This document shows, in pieces, positions 14,883-24,766 of a DNA stretch of 64,000 nt (its first letter is position 1; each line of letters begins with the position of its first letter). Both the position numbers and the translations under genes were made by a program. The stretch is from an uncultured Aquimarina sp. (GTDB lineage: Bacteria > Bacteroidota > Bacteroidia > Flavobacteriales > Flavobacteriaceae). The notes under the pieces were generated by a model that was not told the DNA's origin, made no database searches, and saw only the letters and a list, made by a program, of their open reading frames with translations. The DNA lies in NCBI RefSeq assembly GCF_947492965.1, contig NZ_CANLOZ010000006.1, positions 248,001 to 312,000 on the forward strand. The letters are read 5' to 3'.

Positions 14883-16358
14883 ATGTTTAAACACTTTATA
14901 TCCTTACAGTGGAAATCCTTCTGGAGATCTGCCTCTGCTTCATCTGGAGTTTGGATGAAAATCTTTATGGGATTTTGGGCAGTATACTTTATCCTTATGA
15001 TGATGGGTGGAAGTTTTTTGGTATACAAATATGCCGAAAAGGAATTATGCCAAAATCCTCTTACGGTAGTAAATAAATTTTTGATCTATTGGTGGGCATT
15101 TGATCTTATTTTTAGGTATGCATTACAAAAAATGCCAGTAATAAATATTAAACCGCTACTTATTTTGCCGTTTAATAAAAGTAAAATTGTGTCTTTTGGA
15201 ATGGGCAAGACGATGCTATCTTTTTTTAATATCATTCATGCATTCTTTTTTGTTCCATTTTCCATACTACTAATCTCTAAAGGAGATGCTCCTGTACTTA
15301 ACGTACTACTCTGGAATCTAGGGTTAATAGGACTTGTTTACGCTAATAACTTTCTAAATATCTTATTAAACAATAAAGATAATTTGATTTATGGGATAGG
15401 AGGCGTTATGGCAATATTAGGAGGATTGCATTATTTTGGATATTTTGATATCACTGTATATACAGCACCATTTTTCCAAGGATTATCTGATACTTTGTAC
15501 TTGTTCATATTACCGATAGTTGCAGCAGTCATTCTTTATATAACAGCATTCAAATCTTTTGTAAGTGGTTTATATTTAGATGAAGGTTTGGCTACAAAAT
15601 CTAAAGATGTAAAGACAGAAAATCTGGATTGGTTAGATCGTTTTGGGAAAACAGCTATATTTCTTAAAAATGACATTAAATTGATCAAAAGGAATAAAAG
15701 AGCGCGATCTACAGTAATTGTTAGTGTGCTATTTCTTTTTTACGGGCTATTATTTTTTACAGGAGCCGTAGAAGCATACGATGGTCCAGTATGGAGAATA
15801 TTTGCAGGAATATTTGTATCTGGTGGATTTTTATTGAGTTTTGGTCAATTTGTTCCAAGTTGGGATAGTTCTTATTATCCATTGATGATGAGCCAGAATA
15901 TTAAATATAGAGAATATTTATCCTCCAAGTGGTGGCTGATGGTAATGGCAACATTTGTTTCTGTTATTTTGGCTTCGGGTTACCTGTATTTTGGATGGGA
16001 AGCCTATTTGGCGGTTATTGTTGGTGGAATTTATAATATGGGATTGAATGCTCATGTAGTATTGTTGGCTGGAGCTTATGTAAAAACACCTATAGATCTT
16101 ACCAGTAACAAGAAGGCGTTTGGAGATAAGCAATCTTTTAATATGAAAACATTAATGCTTTCATTACCAAAGTTGGCATTACCAGTAGTACTGTATGCAA
16201 TAGGTCACTATGCCTATAGTCCATATGCGGGTTATGCATTAGTAGCCGTGGCAGGGATAGCAGGTTTTGCTTTTAGAAATATGGTTTTTGACAAAATCGA
16301 AAAAATTTACAAAACAGAAAAATACGCAACCATTTGGGCGTATAAACAAAAAAAATAA
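14883..16358 (+). CDS. DUF5687 family ABC-type membrane component
   Basis: A 491-residue integral membrane protein with about twelve hydrophobic segments and a charged cytoplasmic stretch in the middle (about residues 235-275, WLDRFGKTAIFLKNDIKLIKR). The N-terminus MFKHFISLQWKSFWRSAS is typical of the Bacteroidota DUF5687 family, whose genes sit beside an ABC ATPase, as here with only 5 bases between. It is therefore the permease half of an ABC transporter of unknown substrate, probably an exporter. The whole PadR-to-ATPase run is likely coordinated. Confidence 0.85.
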   Translation: MFKHFISLQWKSFWRSASASSGVWMKIFMGFWAVYFILMMMGGSFLVYKYAEKELCQNPLTVVNKFLIYWWAFDLIFRYALQKMPVINIKPLLILPFNKSKIVSFGMGKTMLSFFNIIHAFFFVPFSILLISKGDAPVLNVLLWNLGLIGLVYANNFLNILLNNKDNLIYGIGGVMAILGGLHYFGYFDITVYTAPFFQGLSDTLYLFILPIVAAVILYITAFKSFVSGLYLDEGLATKSKDVKTENLDWLDRFGKTAIFLKNDIKLIKRNKRARSTVIVSVLFLFYGLLFFTGAVEAYDGPVWRIFAGIFVSGGFLLSFGQFVPSWDSSYYPLMMSQNIKYREYLSSKWWLMVMATFVSVILASGYLYFGWEAYLAVIVGGIYNMGLNAHVVLLAGAYVKTPIDLTSNKKAFGDKQSFNMKTLMLSLPKLALPVVLYAIGHYAYSPYAGYALVAVAGIAGFAFRNMVFDKIEKIYKTEKYATIWAYKQKK

Positions 16359-16363
16359 GGAAG

Positions 16364-17059
16364 ATGATAGGAGTACATAATATAACAAAAACATACGGAG
16401 CTAATACCGTATTGAATATCGAAAATTTAGAAATACCTAAAGGTGACAGTTTTGGATTAGTAGGAAATAATGGAGCCGGAAAAACTACCTTGTTTAGTGC
16501 TTTATTGGATCTTATCAGACCCACAACGGGATATATAGAAAATAGCGGAATTAAAGTAAGTGAGAGCGAAGAATGGAAATCTAATACTGCTGCTTTTATC
16601 GACGAAACTTTTTTAATAGGATATCTTACTGCCGAAGAATATTTTTATTTCATAGGAGAATTGAGAGGCCAAAATAAAGCAGATGTAGATGCTTTACTGG
16701 CTAATTTTGAAGACTTTTTTCATGGAGAAATTCTAGGTCAAAAGAAATATTTAAGAGACCTATCCAAAGGTAATCAAAAGAAGGCAGGAATTGTTGCTGC
16801 GCTTATTGGGAATCCAGAAGTAGTTATTTTGGATGAACCATTTGCGAATCTGGATCCGACAACACAGATTCGTTTAAAGAAAATAATTAAAGACTTGGCA
16901 GCAGATCCTAATGTAACGGTGTTAGTTTCTAGTCACGATTTAATGCATGTTACAGAGGTATGTGAACGTATTGTTGTGTTAGATAAAGGAGAAGTAGTAA
17001 AGGACTTGGTGACGTCAGAAGAAACTTTGAAAGAATTGGAAGAGCATTTTAATAAATAA
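16364..17059 (+). CDS. ABC transporter ATP-binding protein
   Basis: A 231-residue nucleotide-binding subunit. It has Walker A GNNGAGKTT (about residues 36-44), a diverged signature LSKGNQKKAG (about 138-147), Walker B VVILDEPFANLD and switch His in SSHDLMH. It follows the DUF5687 permease by 5 bases and is its ATPase. The short length and the signature resemble the DrrA/CcmA exporter class. A strong hairpin terminator follows 14 bases after the stop. Confidence 0.95.
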   Translation: MIGVHNITKTYGANTVLNIENLEIPKGDSFGLVGNNGAGKTTLFSALLDLIRPTTGYIENSGIKVSESEEWKSNTAAFIDETFLIGYLTAEEYFYFIGELRGQNKADVDALLANFEDFFHGEILGQKKYLRDLSKGNQKKAGIVAALIGNPEVVILDEPFANLDPTTQIRLKKIIKDLAADPNVTVLVSSHDLMHVTEVCERIVVLDKGEVVKDLVTSEETLKELEEHFNK

Positions 17060-17073
17060 AAAGCCTCATATAT

Positions 17074-17116
17074 AAGATCCGTTTGGTTTAATATCTATAT
17101 AAACCAAACGGATCTT
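17074..17116. terminator. bidirectional intrinsic terminator
   Basis: A perfect 16-base stem, AAGATCCGTTTGGTTT (17074-17089) with its complement at 17101-17116, and an 11-base loop separates the convergent ABC ATPase and beta-helix genes. A or T residues flank both sides, so it can stop transcription from either strand. Confidence 0.8.
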
Positions 17117-17128
17117 TTGTTTAAAAGT

Positions 17129-19768
17129 TTAGTTTTTTATGATAGTTGATTTGGCAAGTAATGTGCCTTTATTTATGTCAACAACATGTATGTGGTAATA
17201 ACCAGAAGGTAATCCATATAAGTCTATTATTCTTCGATCTTCTCTAAGTACAACTTCTTTAGCAATCTTACCAGACATACTATATATTTTAATAAGCTTG
17301 TTTGTTTTACCACCCGAAATTGTAAGCATATCTCGTGTGGGGTTAGGAAATACCTCGATTTCTGTATTCCCTTTTTGGTCTTCTTCTGAAATAGTATTGG
17401 AATGATTTGTGGATGTTTTGATATACGTGATTAACAGTTCTGGCTTGCCTTTGGTTTGATTTTCTTTAGAAGCAAAGGCAAAATCGTTCCCTGAATCTAA
17501 TAGTAAAATCAATGAAATAGGACCTTTGTCAAAAGCTCCAGGATCTAACGAAATGGTATGAGAGGTATTGATATCAAAAGTTCCATTAATGCTACCAAGT
17601 GGGTCTGACAGCTTTGGTTTATTAGTGTTAGAAATTGTTTCTTCGCTCCACTGATTAGAGGTTCCTTTGTATATTCTTAGATTTCCTTTACCGCTATCTT
17701 CTGCTACATTAAATTTTAATTTTACATTTTTAATGTTTCCACCAATACTAGAAAGATTAAATTTAAGATAACCAATTCTTTTTCCTTTTTCGATTCTGAT
17801 AATATTGTTATTAAAGCGCGAAGTGTATTGTAAATAGGCGTCATCAACAGGAGATAAGGCAATTGTTGTTTCTAAAGGTTCTAAGAATGTAGTATTTATT
17901 TTATCAACATTAAATAGATATCCATTAGTTCCTTTAAATAATAATTTCAGTTTTTTAGTGCCTTTTTGAAGGTTTATTTGTGTCGATTGTTTTTTATAAG
18001 AGTGCCAATCACCACTAAAAGGAACAGTTATACTTCCAACTAATTTATTTGCTTCATATATCTGTATTTCTCCACCTCTACCATTACTCGAAGTATAGGT
18101 ATCGATATTGTACTCTCCAGATGCTGTAACATTTACGTTGTATTCGACATAATCATTGTTTCTTATGAATCCAATATTTTGACCATCTGATGCAGGTGTG
18201 TTTTCTATTTTAACACTTCCAGATTTAGTATCATAGTTTTCTGCTTCAAATGCTCCAGGAATTGTTATTTCAGGACTTTCTGTTACAGTAATTTTAATAG
18301 CACCAGAAGTTGTAGATAAACCATTATTATCTGTAGCTTTTGCAGTCAATGTATATGTTCCGGAAACGGATAAGATATGTTCTATTTGAAATGGTGCTTT
18401 ATTTTTGCTTCCGATTATATTTCCATTCATATAAAACGCTACCTCTTCTATCTTTTTATCATCAGAAGCCGTTGCTGTTATATTAATTTTCTCATTTTTC
18501 TTAAACACGGTATTATTAGATGGTGATATAATTTCAACATCAGGAGCTTTATTTTCATCTCCTAAAATAATTGGATATAACGTTTTTCCTTTTGGATTAA
18601 GTGAAGGATTCACTGATGGAAAATTATTAATCCTTTCGTTAATGGATAACCCTAGTTTTTTAGGACCTTTATAAAGAACTCCTCTCTCTGACCAAGGAGT
18701 GGAAGGTCCATAATTATGGTTTCGTTGTTCGCAGGAATTATTGATAATATAATTAGGCTTCTTAGAATTATCATGTTGAGTAGACCAAGGTCCCATAATA
18801 GCAAAATAAACGGGTTTATTGGTCGCAATTTCCCTAGGATCATTAGGTTGCAGTTCATCTCGGCTTACTGGGGACATGTCACTAGGAAGTATAATTCTAT
18901 TGTTTTCGATAAGGTTATTTCCAGCATCACCACTATGAAAGCTTACTTCTTGTCTAAAGTCATTATCATAAACCACATTGTATTCTACATTACTTCCTTG
19001 AAGCGATATATGTCTCAGGTGCGTTACTTTACAACCTGTAATTAAATTGTAAGCTCCTTGAATAAAGAAATATCCTTGTGCACCTCCAGCTTTTTTATGA
19101 GAACCTTTAACATCTAAATCTCTTAAGGTTATATGGTTCGAAGGAACTCTAATAGGATCTCTACCAGAATTGTAGATGTTTACTCCATCTACCCAGCAGT
19201 CTTCTGATCGTACAATTTTAATTGAAATATTGTCTACATTTCTGAGTTCATCATTTTTAGAAATACCATAGTTCCATTTATATTTTGGTATTCCCCAACC
19301 TCCTTCAATAGTTAGACGATAGATCCCTGAATTTTTAACGCGATCGAATCTAAATCCGTTTTTGTTATTGATTTTGATAACGCATTTCACTCCGTTTCTA
19401 CTTTCTCCAATGAGTGCTACATTAGATTTCATCCTGATCTCTTCGTTAATGGTATAAGTACCATTTTTAAGAAGAATACCTACAAGTTTATTCTGTTTTG
19501 AAGCATCACTAATAGCCCGATTTATTTGATTACTCGATGCTCCCGCATTAAGTGTTTTAACAATGGTAATATCTTCTAAAAATGGAATTCCTCCTCGTAC
19601 ACCAGCTTTCTGCCATTCTTTTATTTGTGGGTATCTACTGTCGTATTTAGTATTATCAAATTTGATTCCCGGATCACCAACTTTAAGTTGTCCGTAAATA
19701 GGTAAGTAAATAATTAAAATAAGTAGCCGTAAGCAACGTATGCCGCTTTTTAAATTAAAATTGTTCAT
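17129..19768 (-). CDS. secreted beta-helix protein with Ig, CBM6, DNRLRE and T9SS domains
   Basis: An 879-residue exported protein. Signal peptide 1-26. A right-handed beta-helix domain (about 30-400) has GDPGIKFDNTKYDSRYPQ at its start and repeated short N/V/I turns such as NLIENNRIILP. Ig-like domain about 410-500. CBM6-type carbohydrate-binding domain about 505-625 (FEAENYDTKSGSV, NNDYVEYNVNV). DNRLRE-type domain about 635-785 (DDAYLQ, GYLKFNLSSI). Type IX sorting domain about 800-879 (VFPNPTRDMLTI, ending STIIKN). It is probably a polysaccharide lyase or hydrolase acting on algal cell-wall material. I cannot assign a CAZy family. It is a paralogue of the adjacent shorter gene. Confidence 0.85.
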   Translation of the reverse strand: MNNFNLKSGIRCLRLLILIIYLPIYGQLKVGDPGIKFDNTKYDSRYPQIKEWQKAGVRGGIPFLEDITIVKTLNAGASSNQINRAISDASKQNKLVGILLKNGTYTINEEIRMKSNVALIGESRNGVKCVIKINNKNGFRFDRVKNSGIYRLTIEGGWGIPKYKWNYGISKNDELRNVDNISIKIVRSEDCWVDGVNIYNSGRDPIRVPSNHITLRDLDVKGSHKKAGGAQGYFFIQGAYNLITGCKVTHLRHISLQGSNVEYNVVYDNDFRQEVSFHSGDAGNNLIENNRIILPSDMSPVSRDELQPNDPREIATNKPVYFAIMGPWSTQHDNSKKPNYIINNSCEQRNHNYGPSTPWSERGVLYKGPKKLGLSINERINNFPSVNPSLNPKGKTLYPIILGDENKAPDVEIISPSNNTVFKKNEKINITATASDDKKIEEVAFYMNGNIIGSKNKAPFQIEHILSVSGTYTLTAKATDNNGLSTTSGAIKITVTESPEITIPGAFEAENYDTKSGSVKIENTPASDGQNIGFIRNNDYVEYNVNVTASGEYNIDTYTSSNGRGGEIQIYEANKLVGSITVPFSGDWHSYKKQSTQINLQKGTKKLKLLFKGTNGYLFNVDKINTTFLEPLETTIALSPVDDAYLQYTSRFNNNIIRIEKGKRIGYLKFNLSSIGGNIKNVKLKFNVAEDSGKGNLRIYKGTSNQWSEETISNTNKPKLSDPLGSINGTFDINTSHTISLDPGAFDKGPISLILLLDSGNDFAFASKENQTKGKPELLITYIKTSTNHSNTISEEDQKGNTEIEVFPNPTRDMLTISGGKTNKLIKIYSMSGKIAKEVVLREDRRIIDLYGLPSGYYHIHVVDINKGTLLAKSTIIKN

Positions 19769-19932
19769 GTTGAGTTTGTTTGTTATGAATAGTTAATCAC
19801 AAGACTAAGAATTTATAACAGACTGAAGACCCACTAAATAGTATACGTACCTTCTGGTTGAGTATATGTATTTTTTTATAAAGAAATATAAGGCATATCG
19901 AAAATAAGGATTGAGATTATCAAGTGATATTA

Positions 19933-21423
19933 TTAGTTGATAATTAGTTTTTTAGTAGATGTTCGATTGTTCTTGTAATCAGTAAACTGCACTAGGTATA
20001 TTCCCGATGATAAGTCATCTACTTGTATAGGATTTAATTGACCTGTAAATATGCCTTTTTTTGATTTTACGAGCTTTCCAAAAATGTCTCTAATTTCAAC
20101 GTTAAGTTTAGTTTCTGAAGTATTATTAAGATTGATAAAAAACGTTTTTTTTGTTGGATTAGGATATAAAGTAACATCTAAATCACTTATAAATTGATCA
20201 TCTGTAGATAATACCATTGCATTATCTATGGGATATAAAGTTTCTCCACTAGGATTCAAGTTAGAAGATACTTCTGGAAAGTTTTGTATCCTTTCGTTTA
20301 TGGTTAATCCTAATTTAAGAGGTCCTTTATATAAGATGCCAGGTTGAGACCAAGGTGTTTCAGATCCATAACTATGATTTAATTGGAGACAGCTGTTATT
20401 GATTATGAAATTAGGTTTTTCAGAATTATCGTGTTGTGTAGACCAAGGTCCCATAATAGCAAAATATACTGGTTTGTTAGTAGCGATCTCCCTTGGATCA
20501 TCAGGTAAAAGTTCATCCTCACTCACTGGAGACATGTCTGCTGGCAGTGTAATTTTGTTGTTTTCTATAAGGTTGTTTCCAGCATCGCCACTATGAAAGC
20601 TTACTTCTTGTCTAAAGTCATTATCATAAACCACATTGTATTCTACATTCCCTCCTTGAAGTGAAATATGTCGTAGGTGAGTTACCTTACATCCTGTGAT
20701 TAAATTATAAGCGCCTTGTATAAAAAAATATCCTTGTGCGCCACCAGCTTTTTTATGAGCGCCTTTGACATCCAAATCACGCAGTGTAATGTGATTAGAA
20801 GGAACTCTGATAGGATCTCTTGCCGAATTATAAATGTTTACCTTGTCTAACCAGCAATCTTCAGATCGTACGATTTTTACGGATATATTATCTATATTTC
20901 TAAGTTCGTCATTTTGTGATAGACTATAATTCCATTTATATTTCGGAGTCCCCCAACTACCTTCAATAGTTAATCTATAAATTCCAGCATTTTTTACATT
21001 ATCAAATCTAAATCCGTTACCACTATCCATATTAATGATACATCGAACACCATTTCGACTTTCTCCAATAAGTGCTACGTTGGACTTCAGTTTTACAGCA
21101 TTATCGATAGTGTATGTACCGTTTTTTAACAAAACTCCGACTAATTCATTTTCTTTAGCGGCATCGTTAATTGCTTGATTTATCTGAGAACTATTACTAT
21201 CGCTATTGAGGGTTGTAAAAATTCTTATGTCGTCTAAATATGGTATTCCACCTCTTACTCCAGCTTTTTGCCATTCAAGTATTTGAGGATATCTATTGTC
21301 GTATTTACTATCATCGAAGGTTACACCTGGATCACCAACCCTTTTTTGGGCATTGGTTTGAGTGCAAATAAGAAAAAGGAATAACAATTTGAGTAATTTG
21401 TGAGTAAGTAGTAAGTTTTTCAT
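19933..21423 (-). CDS. secreted beta-helix protein with T9SS sorting domain
   Basis: A 496-residue protein. Signal peptide 1-25, beta-helix domain about 28-400, and directly after it a type IX sorting domain (about 415-496; LYPNPTKKTFFI, ending KKLIIN). The beta-helix is very close to that of the neighbouring 879-residue protein, with unbroken runs of about 30 identical residues and a 62-base stretch of identical DNA (20588-20649 against 18930-18991). The Ig, CBM6 and DNRLRE modules of the neighbour are absent. This is a recent tandem duplication followed by module gain or loss. The substrate is unknown, probably a marine polysaccharide. The gap between the genes is 164 bases. Confidence 0.85.
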   Translation of the reverse strand: MKNLLLTHKLLKLLFLFLICTQTNAQKRVGDPGVTFDDSKYDNRYPQILEWQKAGVRGGIPYLDDIRIFTTLNSDSNSSQINQAINDAAKENELVGVLLKNGTYTIDNAVKLKSNVALIGESRNGVRCIINMDSGNGFRFDNVKNAGIYRLTIEGSWGTPKYKWNYSLSQNDELRNIDNISVKIVRSEDCWLDKVNIYNSARDPIRVPSNHITLRDLDVKGAHKKAGGAQGYFFIQGAYNLITGCKVTHLRHISLQGGNVEYNVVYDNDFRQEVSFHSGDAGNNLIENNKITLPADMSPVSEDELLPDDPREIATNKPVYFAIMGPWSTQHDNSEKPNFIINNSCLQLNHSYGSETPWSQPGILYKGPLKLGLTINERIQNFPEVSSNLNPSGETLYPIDNAMVLSTDDQFISDLDVTLYPNPTKKTFFINLNNTSETKLNVEIRDIFGKLVKSKKGIFTGQLNPIQVDDLSSGIYLVQFTDYKNNRTSTKKLIIN

Positions 21424-21483
21424 GAGATGACTGTAAAAGGGTAATATCTATATCTTTCTTGTCTCGAAAATCTTTAAAATAGA

Positions 21484-21500
21484 ATTTGACAAGGTCAAAT
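21484..21500. repeat. inverted repeat ATTTGAC-AAG-GTCAAAT
   Basis: Perfect 7-base arms with a 3-base spacer lie in the 171-base divergent region between the beta-helix gene and sprE. The size and symmetry fit a dimeric regulator site. The regulator is not identified. Confidence 0.35.
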
Positions 21501-21594
21501 TAGTATTCGTTTTTTTATGATATCATATAAAAGGTAGTATAGTGCCCCAAATAGATAAAAAAATAGAAGGTTAAAGTGTTTTTTACAGAAAGAA

Positions 21595-24324
21595 ATGTAT
21601 TTTTACATTTCACACCGTATTTTGTGCCGCTCTGATGTACTAAAACGTAAGTTTTTTAGTTATCAGCGTATAAATTATTCAGATTTGAGCAAAAATTTAT
21701 CACAGATCATCGTTATACTTTTCCTGATTGTTGTTGGGTTTAGTTGTTCGCGTAAAAAGGACAAATGGACCAACAGAGCTTGGCATGATGTAACCACCAA
21801 GAATAATACGCTGTATAATGGAAGAGTAGCTTTTGACAAAGGAAAGCAAGATATTGTTCAGACATATAAAGATAATTTTTGGGAACTTCTGCCCGTAGAA
21901 AGACTGATAGTTAGTGAAGATGTAAGACTACCTAATGAAGTTTTAAATCAGAATTTTGATAAAGCTGAGGAAAAAGCTGCTAAAGCAATTCAGAAACATA
22001 GTATGCTTATCGATGATAGAGAAAGAAATCCTAAAATCGATGAAGCATTTTTGCTTTTAGGAAAAGCCAGATATAATGAACAAAGATTTATTCCTGCCCT
22101 AGAAGCCTTTAATTACATTTTATATAAATATCCTACCAGTAATAATATCAACCATGCTAAAGTGTGGAGAGCAAAGGCAAATCTTCGATTAGATAATAAC
22201 GAAAAAGCAATTGAAGATTTAATGAAAATGGTGGAAGAGGAATATATGGAAGCTCAGGATTATTCTGATGCAGTAGCTATGATAGCGCAAGCATATATAA
22301 ATCTGGAGCAGAAAGATTCTGCGGTTACCTATATTAGCAAGGCTGCTATACATTCTAAAAATAATGAAGAAAAAGGGAGATATTTATACATCAAAGGACA
22401 ATTATTAAATCAATTAGGTTATAAAGACAGTGCAAACTATGCTTTTGATCAAGTGATTGAGCTTAATAGGAAAACTCCTAGAAGATATATGCTTAATGCC
22501 TACATGGCAAAGGCGCGAAACTTCAACTACGAAACAGGAAATAAGCAAGAGTTTTTAGAACTTCTAACTGATTTGGAGGAGAACCGAGAAAATCGACCTT
22601 TTTTAGATAAAATCTACAATCAGAAAGCGGTATACTTTAATACATTAGACTCTATAGATCTGGCGGTAGCTTTCTACAATAAGTCATTACGAACAAATAC
22701 TGACGACAGGCATTTACAATCTTTAAATTATAAGGCACTAGGCGACATTAATTTCGATGACAAAGAATATGCCGTTGCTGGAGCTTATTATGATAGTACG
22801 TTAGAACGTATGGTTGTGGATTCTAAAAAGTATCGTGTACTGAAGAAGAAGCGTGTTAATCTAGACGATGTTATATTATACGAATCAATAGCACAGACTA
22901 ACGATAGTATTCTAAAAGCGGTAGCGATGTCTCCAGAAGAGCGTTTAGCATATTACTCTGAGTATACCGAGAAATTAAAAGCTGCTGCTATTGCAGCGCA
23001 AGAAGCAGCTGAAATAGAAAGGATAAAAGGAGAATTGCCAAATGAGCAAAGGTTTAATCAGCCAAGAACCGCAATAGGCCAACCAGGAGGTCCGAATCCT
23101 GAAGCAGGAGGAACGTTTTATTTTTACAACCCTACTACTGTTGCTTACGGTAAAACAGCTTTCAAAAGAATTTTTGGAAATAGAGAACTACAAGATAATT
23201 GGAGAATATCGAGTATTACAAACCCAAGTGCAGTTTCTAGTGAAGAACAATCTCAACAGGAAGAATATTCAATAGATACAGATCCGACATTTGATCCACA
23301 AACATATATTACACAATTACCAACGGATCAAAAAATAATTGATAGTCTGCAAACGGATAGGAATTTTGCCTACTATCAGTTAGGAGTTATTTATAAAGAA
23401 AAGTTCCAAGAGTATGGCTTATCAACGGATAAGTTCGAAAATTTATTGGAAAGTAATCCGGAAGAAAGACTTATAATTCCTTCTAAATATAATCTATACA
23501 AGATTTATCTCGTACAAGAGGATGTTGCAAAATCCAACGCGATTAAGCAAGATATAATCAATAATCACGGAGATTCTCGATACGCTAAAATACTTCAAAA
23601 TCCAGATGAAGCATTGCAAGATGACAAAGATAGTCCAGAATCCATGTATAATAGATTGTACAAAGATTTTAGAGATCAGAAATATGCGCAAGTGATCAAG
23701 GAAAGTGATGAATTAATAACAAAGTTTGGAGGAGAGGATTTTGTTCCAAAATTTGAGTTGTTAAAAGCTCAGGCTGTTGGTCGTTATCGTGGGTTTGAAG
23801 CCTACAAAGAAGCACTTAATTACGTATCACTAAATTACCCTCAGAGTCCAGAAGGGAAGAAAGCGCAACTGATTTATCAAACTACAATTCCTCAAATACA
23901 AAACAGTTCTTTCGTAACAGAAGGAGTAGATCAGGAAAATAATCATAAATTAGTGTACGCTTTTTCGCGATTTGGTGATAATCAAGCACAAGAACTGAAG
24001 GAAACATTAGAAGCTATCATTAAAGATCTTCGTTATGATAAAATGACGGTCTCTTTAGATGTCTATACAGAAGATGAACAATTTGTTGTAGTACATACCA
24101 AAAGAGATAAATTGGGAGCAGAAGGTTTAGCAGAACTTTTAATTCTTGGTAAAATAGAAGATACGAGAGGTGTAGATTTGACTAAATGGAATAGAAGGAA
24201 AAAGTATTATCCGAAAGTGGATAAGGAGTTCTTTATCATCGCTTCGCCTAATTATAGAATTTTACAAATTCATAAGAATTTAGACAGTTATAGCTATGTA
24301 CAGGCTAAAATAGAATCAGAATAA
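21595..24324 (+). CDS. sprE: SprE/PorW type IX secretion and gliding lipoprotein
   Basis: A TPR-rich lipoprotein of the type IX secretion and gliding machinery (SprE in Flavobacterium, PorW in Porphyromonas). The lipobox ends at C51 in VVGFSCSRKK, followed by the family's KWTNRAWHDVTTKNNTLYNG and TPR helices up to about residue 750 (EAFLLLGKARYNEQRFIPALEAF). ATG 21595 leaves a long pre-signal stretch. TTG 21685 would give a normal 20-residue lipoprotein signal and may be the true start. It is needed for export of proteins like the four sorting-domain proteins in this window. It lies upstream of a bactofilin and the atp genes on the same strand. Confidence 0.9.
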   Translation: MYFYISHRILCRSDVLKRKFFSYQRINYSDLSKNLSQIIVILFLIVVGFSCSRKKDKWTNRAWHDVTTKNNTLYNGRVAFDKGKQDIVQTYKDNFWELLPVERLIVSEDVRLPNEVLNQNFDKAEEKAAKAIQKHSMLIDDRERNPKIDEAFLLLGKARYNEQRFIPALEAFNYILYKYPTSNNINHAKVWRAKANLRLDNNEKAIEDLMKMVEEEYMEAQDYSDAVAMIAQAYINLEQKDSAVTYISKAAIHSKNNEEKGRYLYIKGQLLNQLGYKDSANYAFDQVIELNRKTPRRYMLNAYMAKARNFNYETGNKQEFLELLTDLEENRENRPFLDKIYNQKAVYFNTLDSIDLAVAFYNKSLRTNTDDRHLQSLNYKALGDINFDDKEYAVAGAYYDSTLERMVVDSKKYRVLKKKRVNLDDVILYESIAQTNDSILKAVAMSPEERLAYYSEYTEKLKAAAIAAQEAAEIERIKGELPNEQRFNQPRTAIGQPGGPNPEAGGTFYFYNPTTVAYGKTAFKRIFGNRELQDNWRISSITNPSAVSSEEQSQQEEYSIDTDPTFDPQTYITQLPTDQKIIDSLQTDRNFAYYQLGVIYKEKFQEYGLSTDKFENLLESNPEERLIIPSKYNLYKIYLVQEDVAKSNAIKQDIINNHGDSRYAKILQNPDEALQDDKDSPESMYNRLYKDFRDQKYAQVIKESDELITKFGGEDFVPKFELLKAQAVGRYRGFEAYKEALNYVSLNYPQSPEGKKAQLIYQTTIPQIQNSSFVTEGVDQENNHKLVYAFSRFGDNQAQELKETLEAIIKDLRYDKMTVSLDVYTEDEQFVVVHTKRDKLGAEGLAELLILGKIEDTRGVDLTKWNRRKKYYPKVDKEFFIIASPNYRILQIHKNLDSYSYVQAKIESE

Positions 24325-24349
24325 TAATTTATTTAATCCCCCGATTAGT

Positions 24350-24766
24350 ATGTTTTCAGACAATAAAAAAGGAAAAGACCAAGGTCCAACAGATTTTTCC
24401 AGAAACCAGAATAAAATTTCAGAAGGAACTAAAATCGTAGGAGATGTTATTTCCGAAGGTGGTTTTAGAGTAGAAGGGACTATTGAAGGAACTTTCAAAA
24501 CAACCGGAAAAGTAGTGGTAGGAAAATCAGGCTACATTCAGGGGACTTTAGAGTGTTCTGATGCAGATTTTGAAGGAAAGTTCTCAGGTAATCTTCAAAT
24601 TTCAGGAACTTTATCACTAAAACCAACGGCGCATATAGAAGGAGAAGTTTCTGTTGGTAAGCTTGCTGTAGAACCAGGAGCAACCTTTAACGCTTCTTGT
24701 GTGATGAAAGGTGGCGTAAAATCATTAGGTAAAACTGATGGACAAAAACAAGGGAAATCAGCTTAG
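24350..24766 (+). CDS. bactofilin (polymer-forming cytoskeletal protein)
   Basis: A 138-residue bactofilin. Its central repeats form a small right-handed beta-helix: ISEGTKIVGDVISEGGFRVEG, then repeated G-x-I/L-x-G patterns such as GKVVVGKSGYIQG. The ends are short and unstructured. Bactofilins polymerise into filaments that place cell-wall or surface machinery. It sits 25 bases after sprE and its end overlaps the atpZ start by 29 bases, which suggests coupled expression. Confidence 0.93.
   Translation: MFSDNKKGKDQGPTDFSRNQNKISEGTKIVGDVISEGGFRVEGTIEGTFKTTGKVVVGKSGYIQGTLECSDADFEGKFSGNLQISGTLSLKPTAHIEGEVSVGKLAVEPGATFNASCVMKGGVKSLGKTDGQKQGKSA

Noticed and set aside
17129..21423. Naming the beta-helix proteins as a specific lyase or iota-carrageenase (GH82)
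   Set aside because: The fold fits several families and I could not find catalytic residues that separate them.
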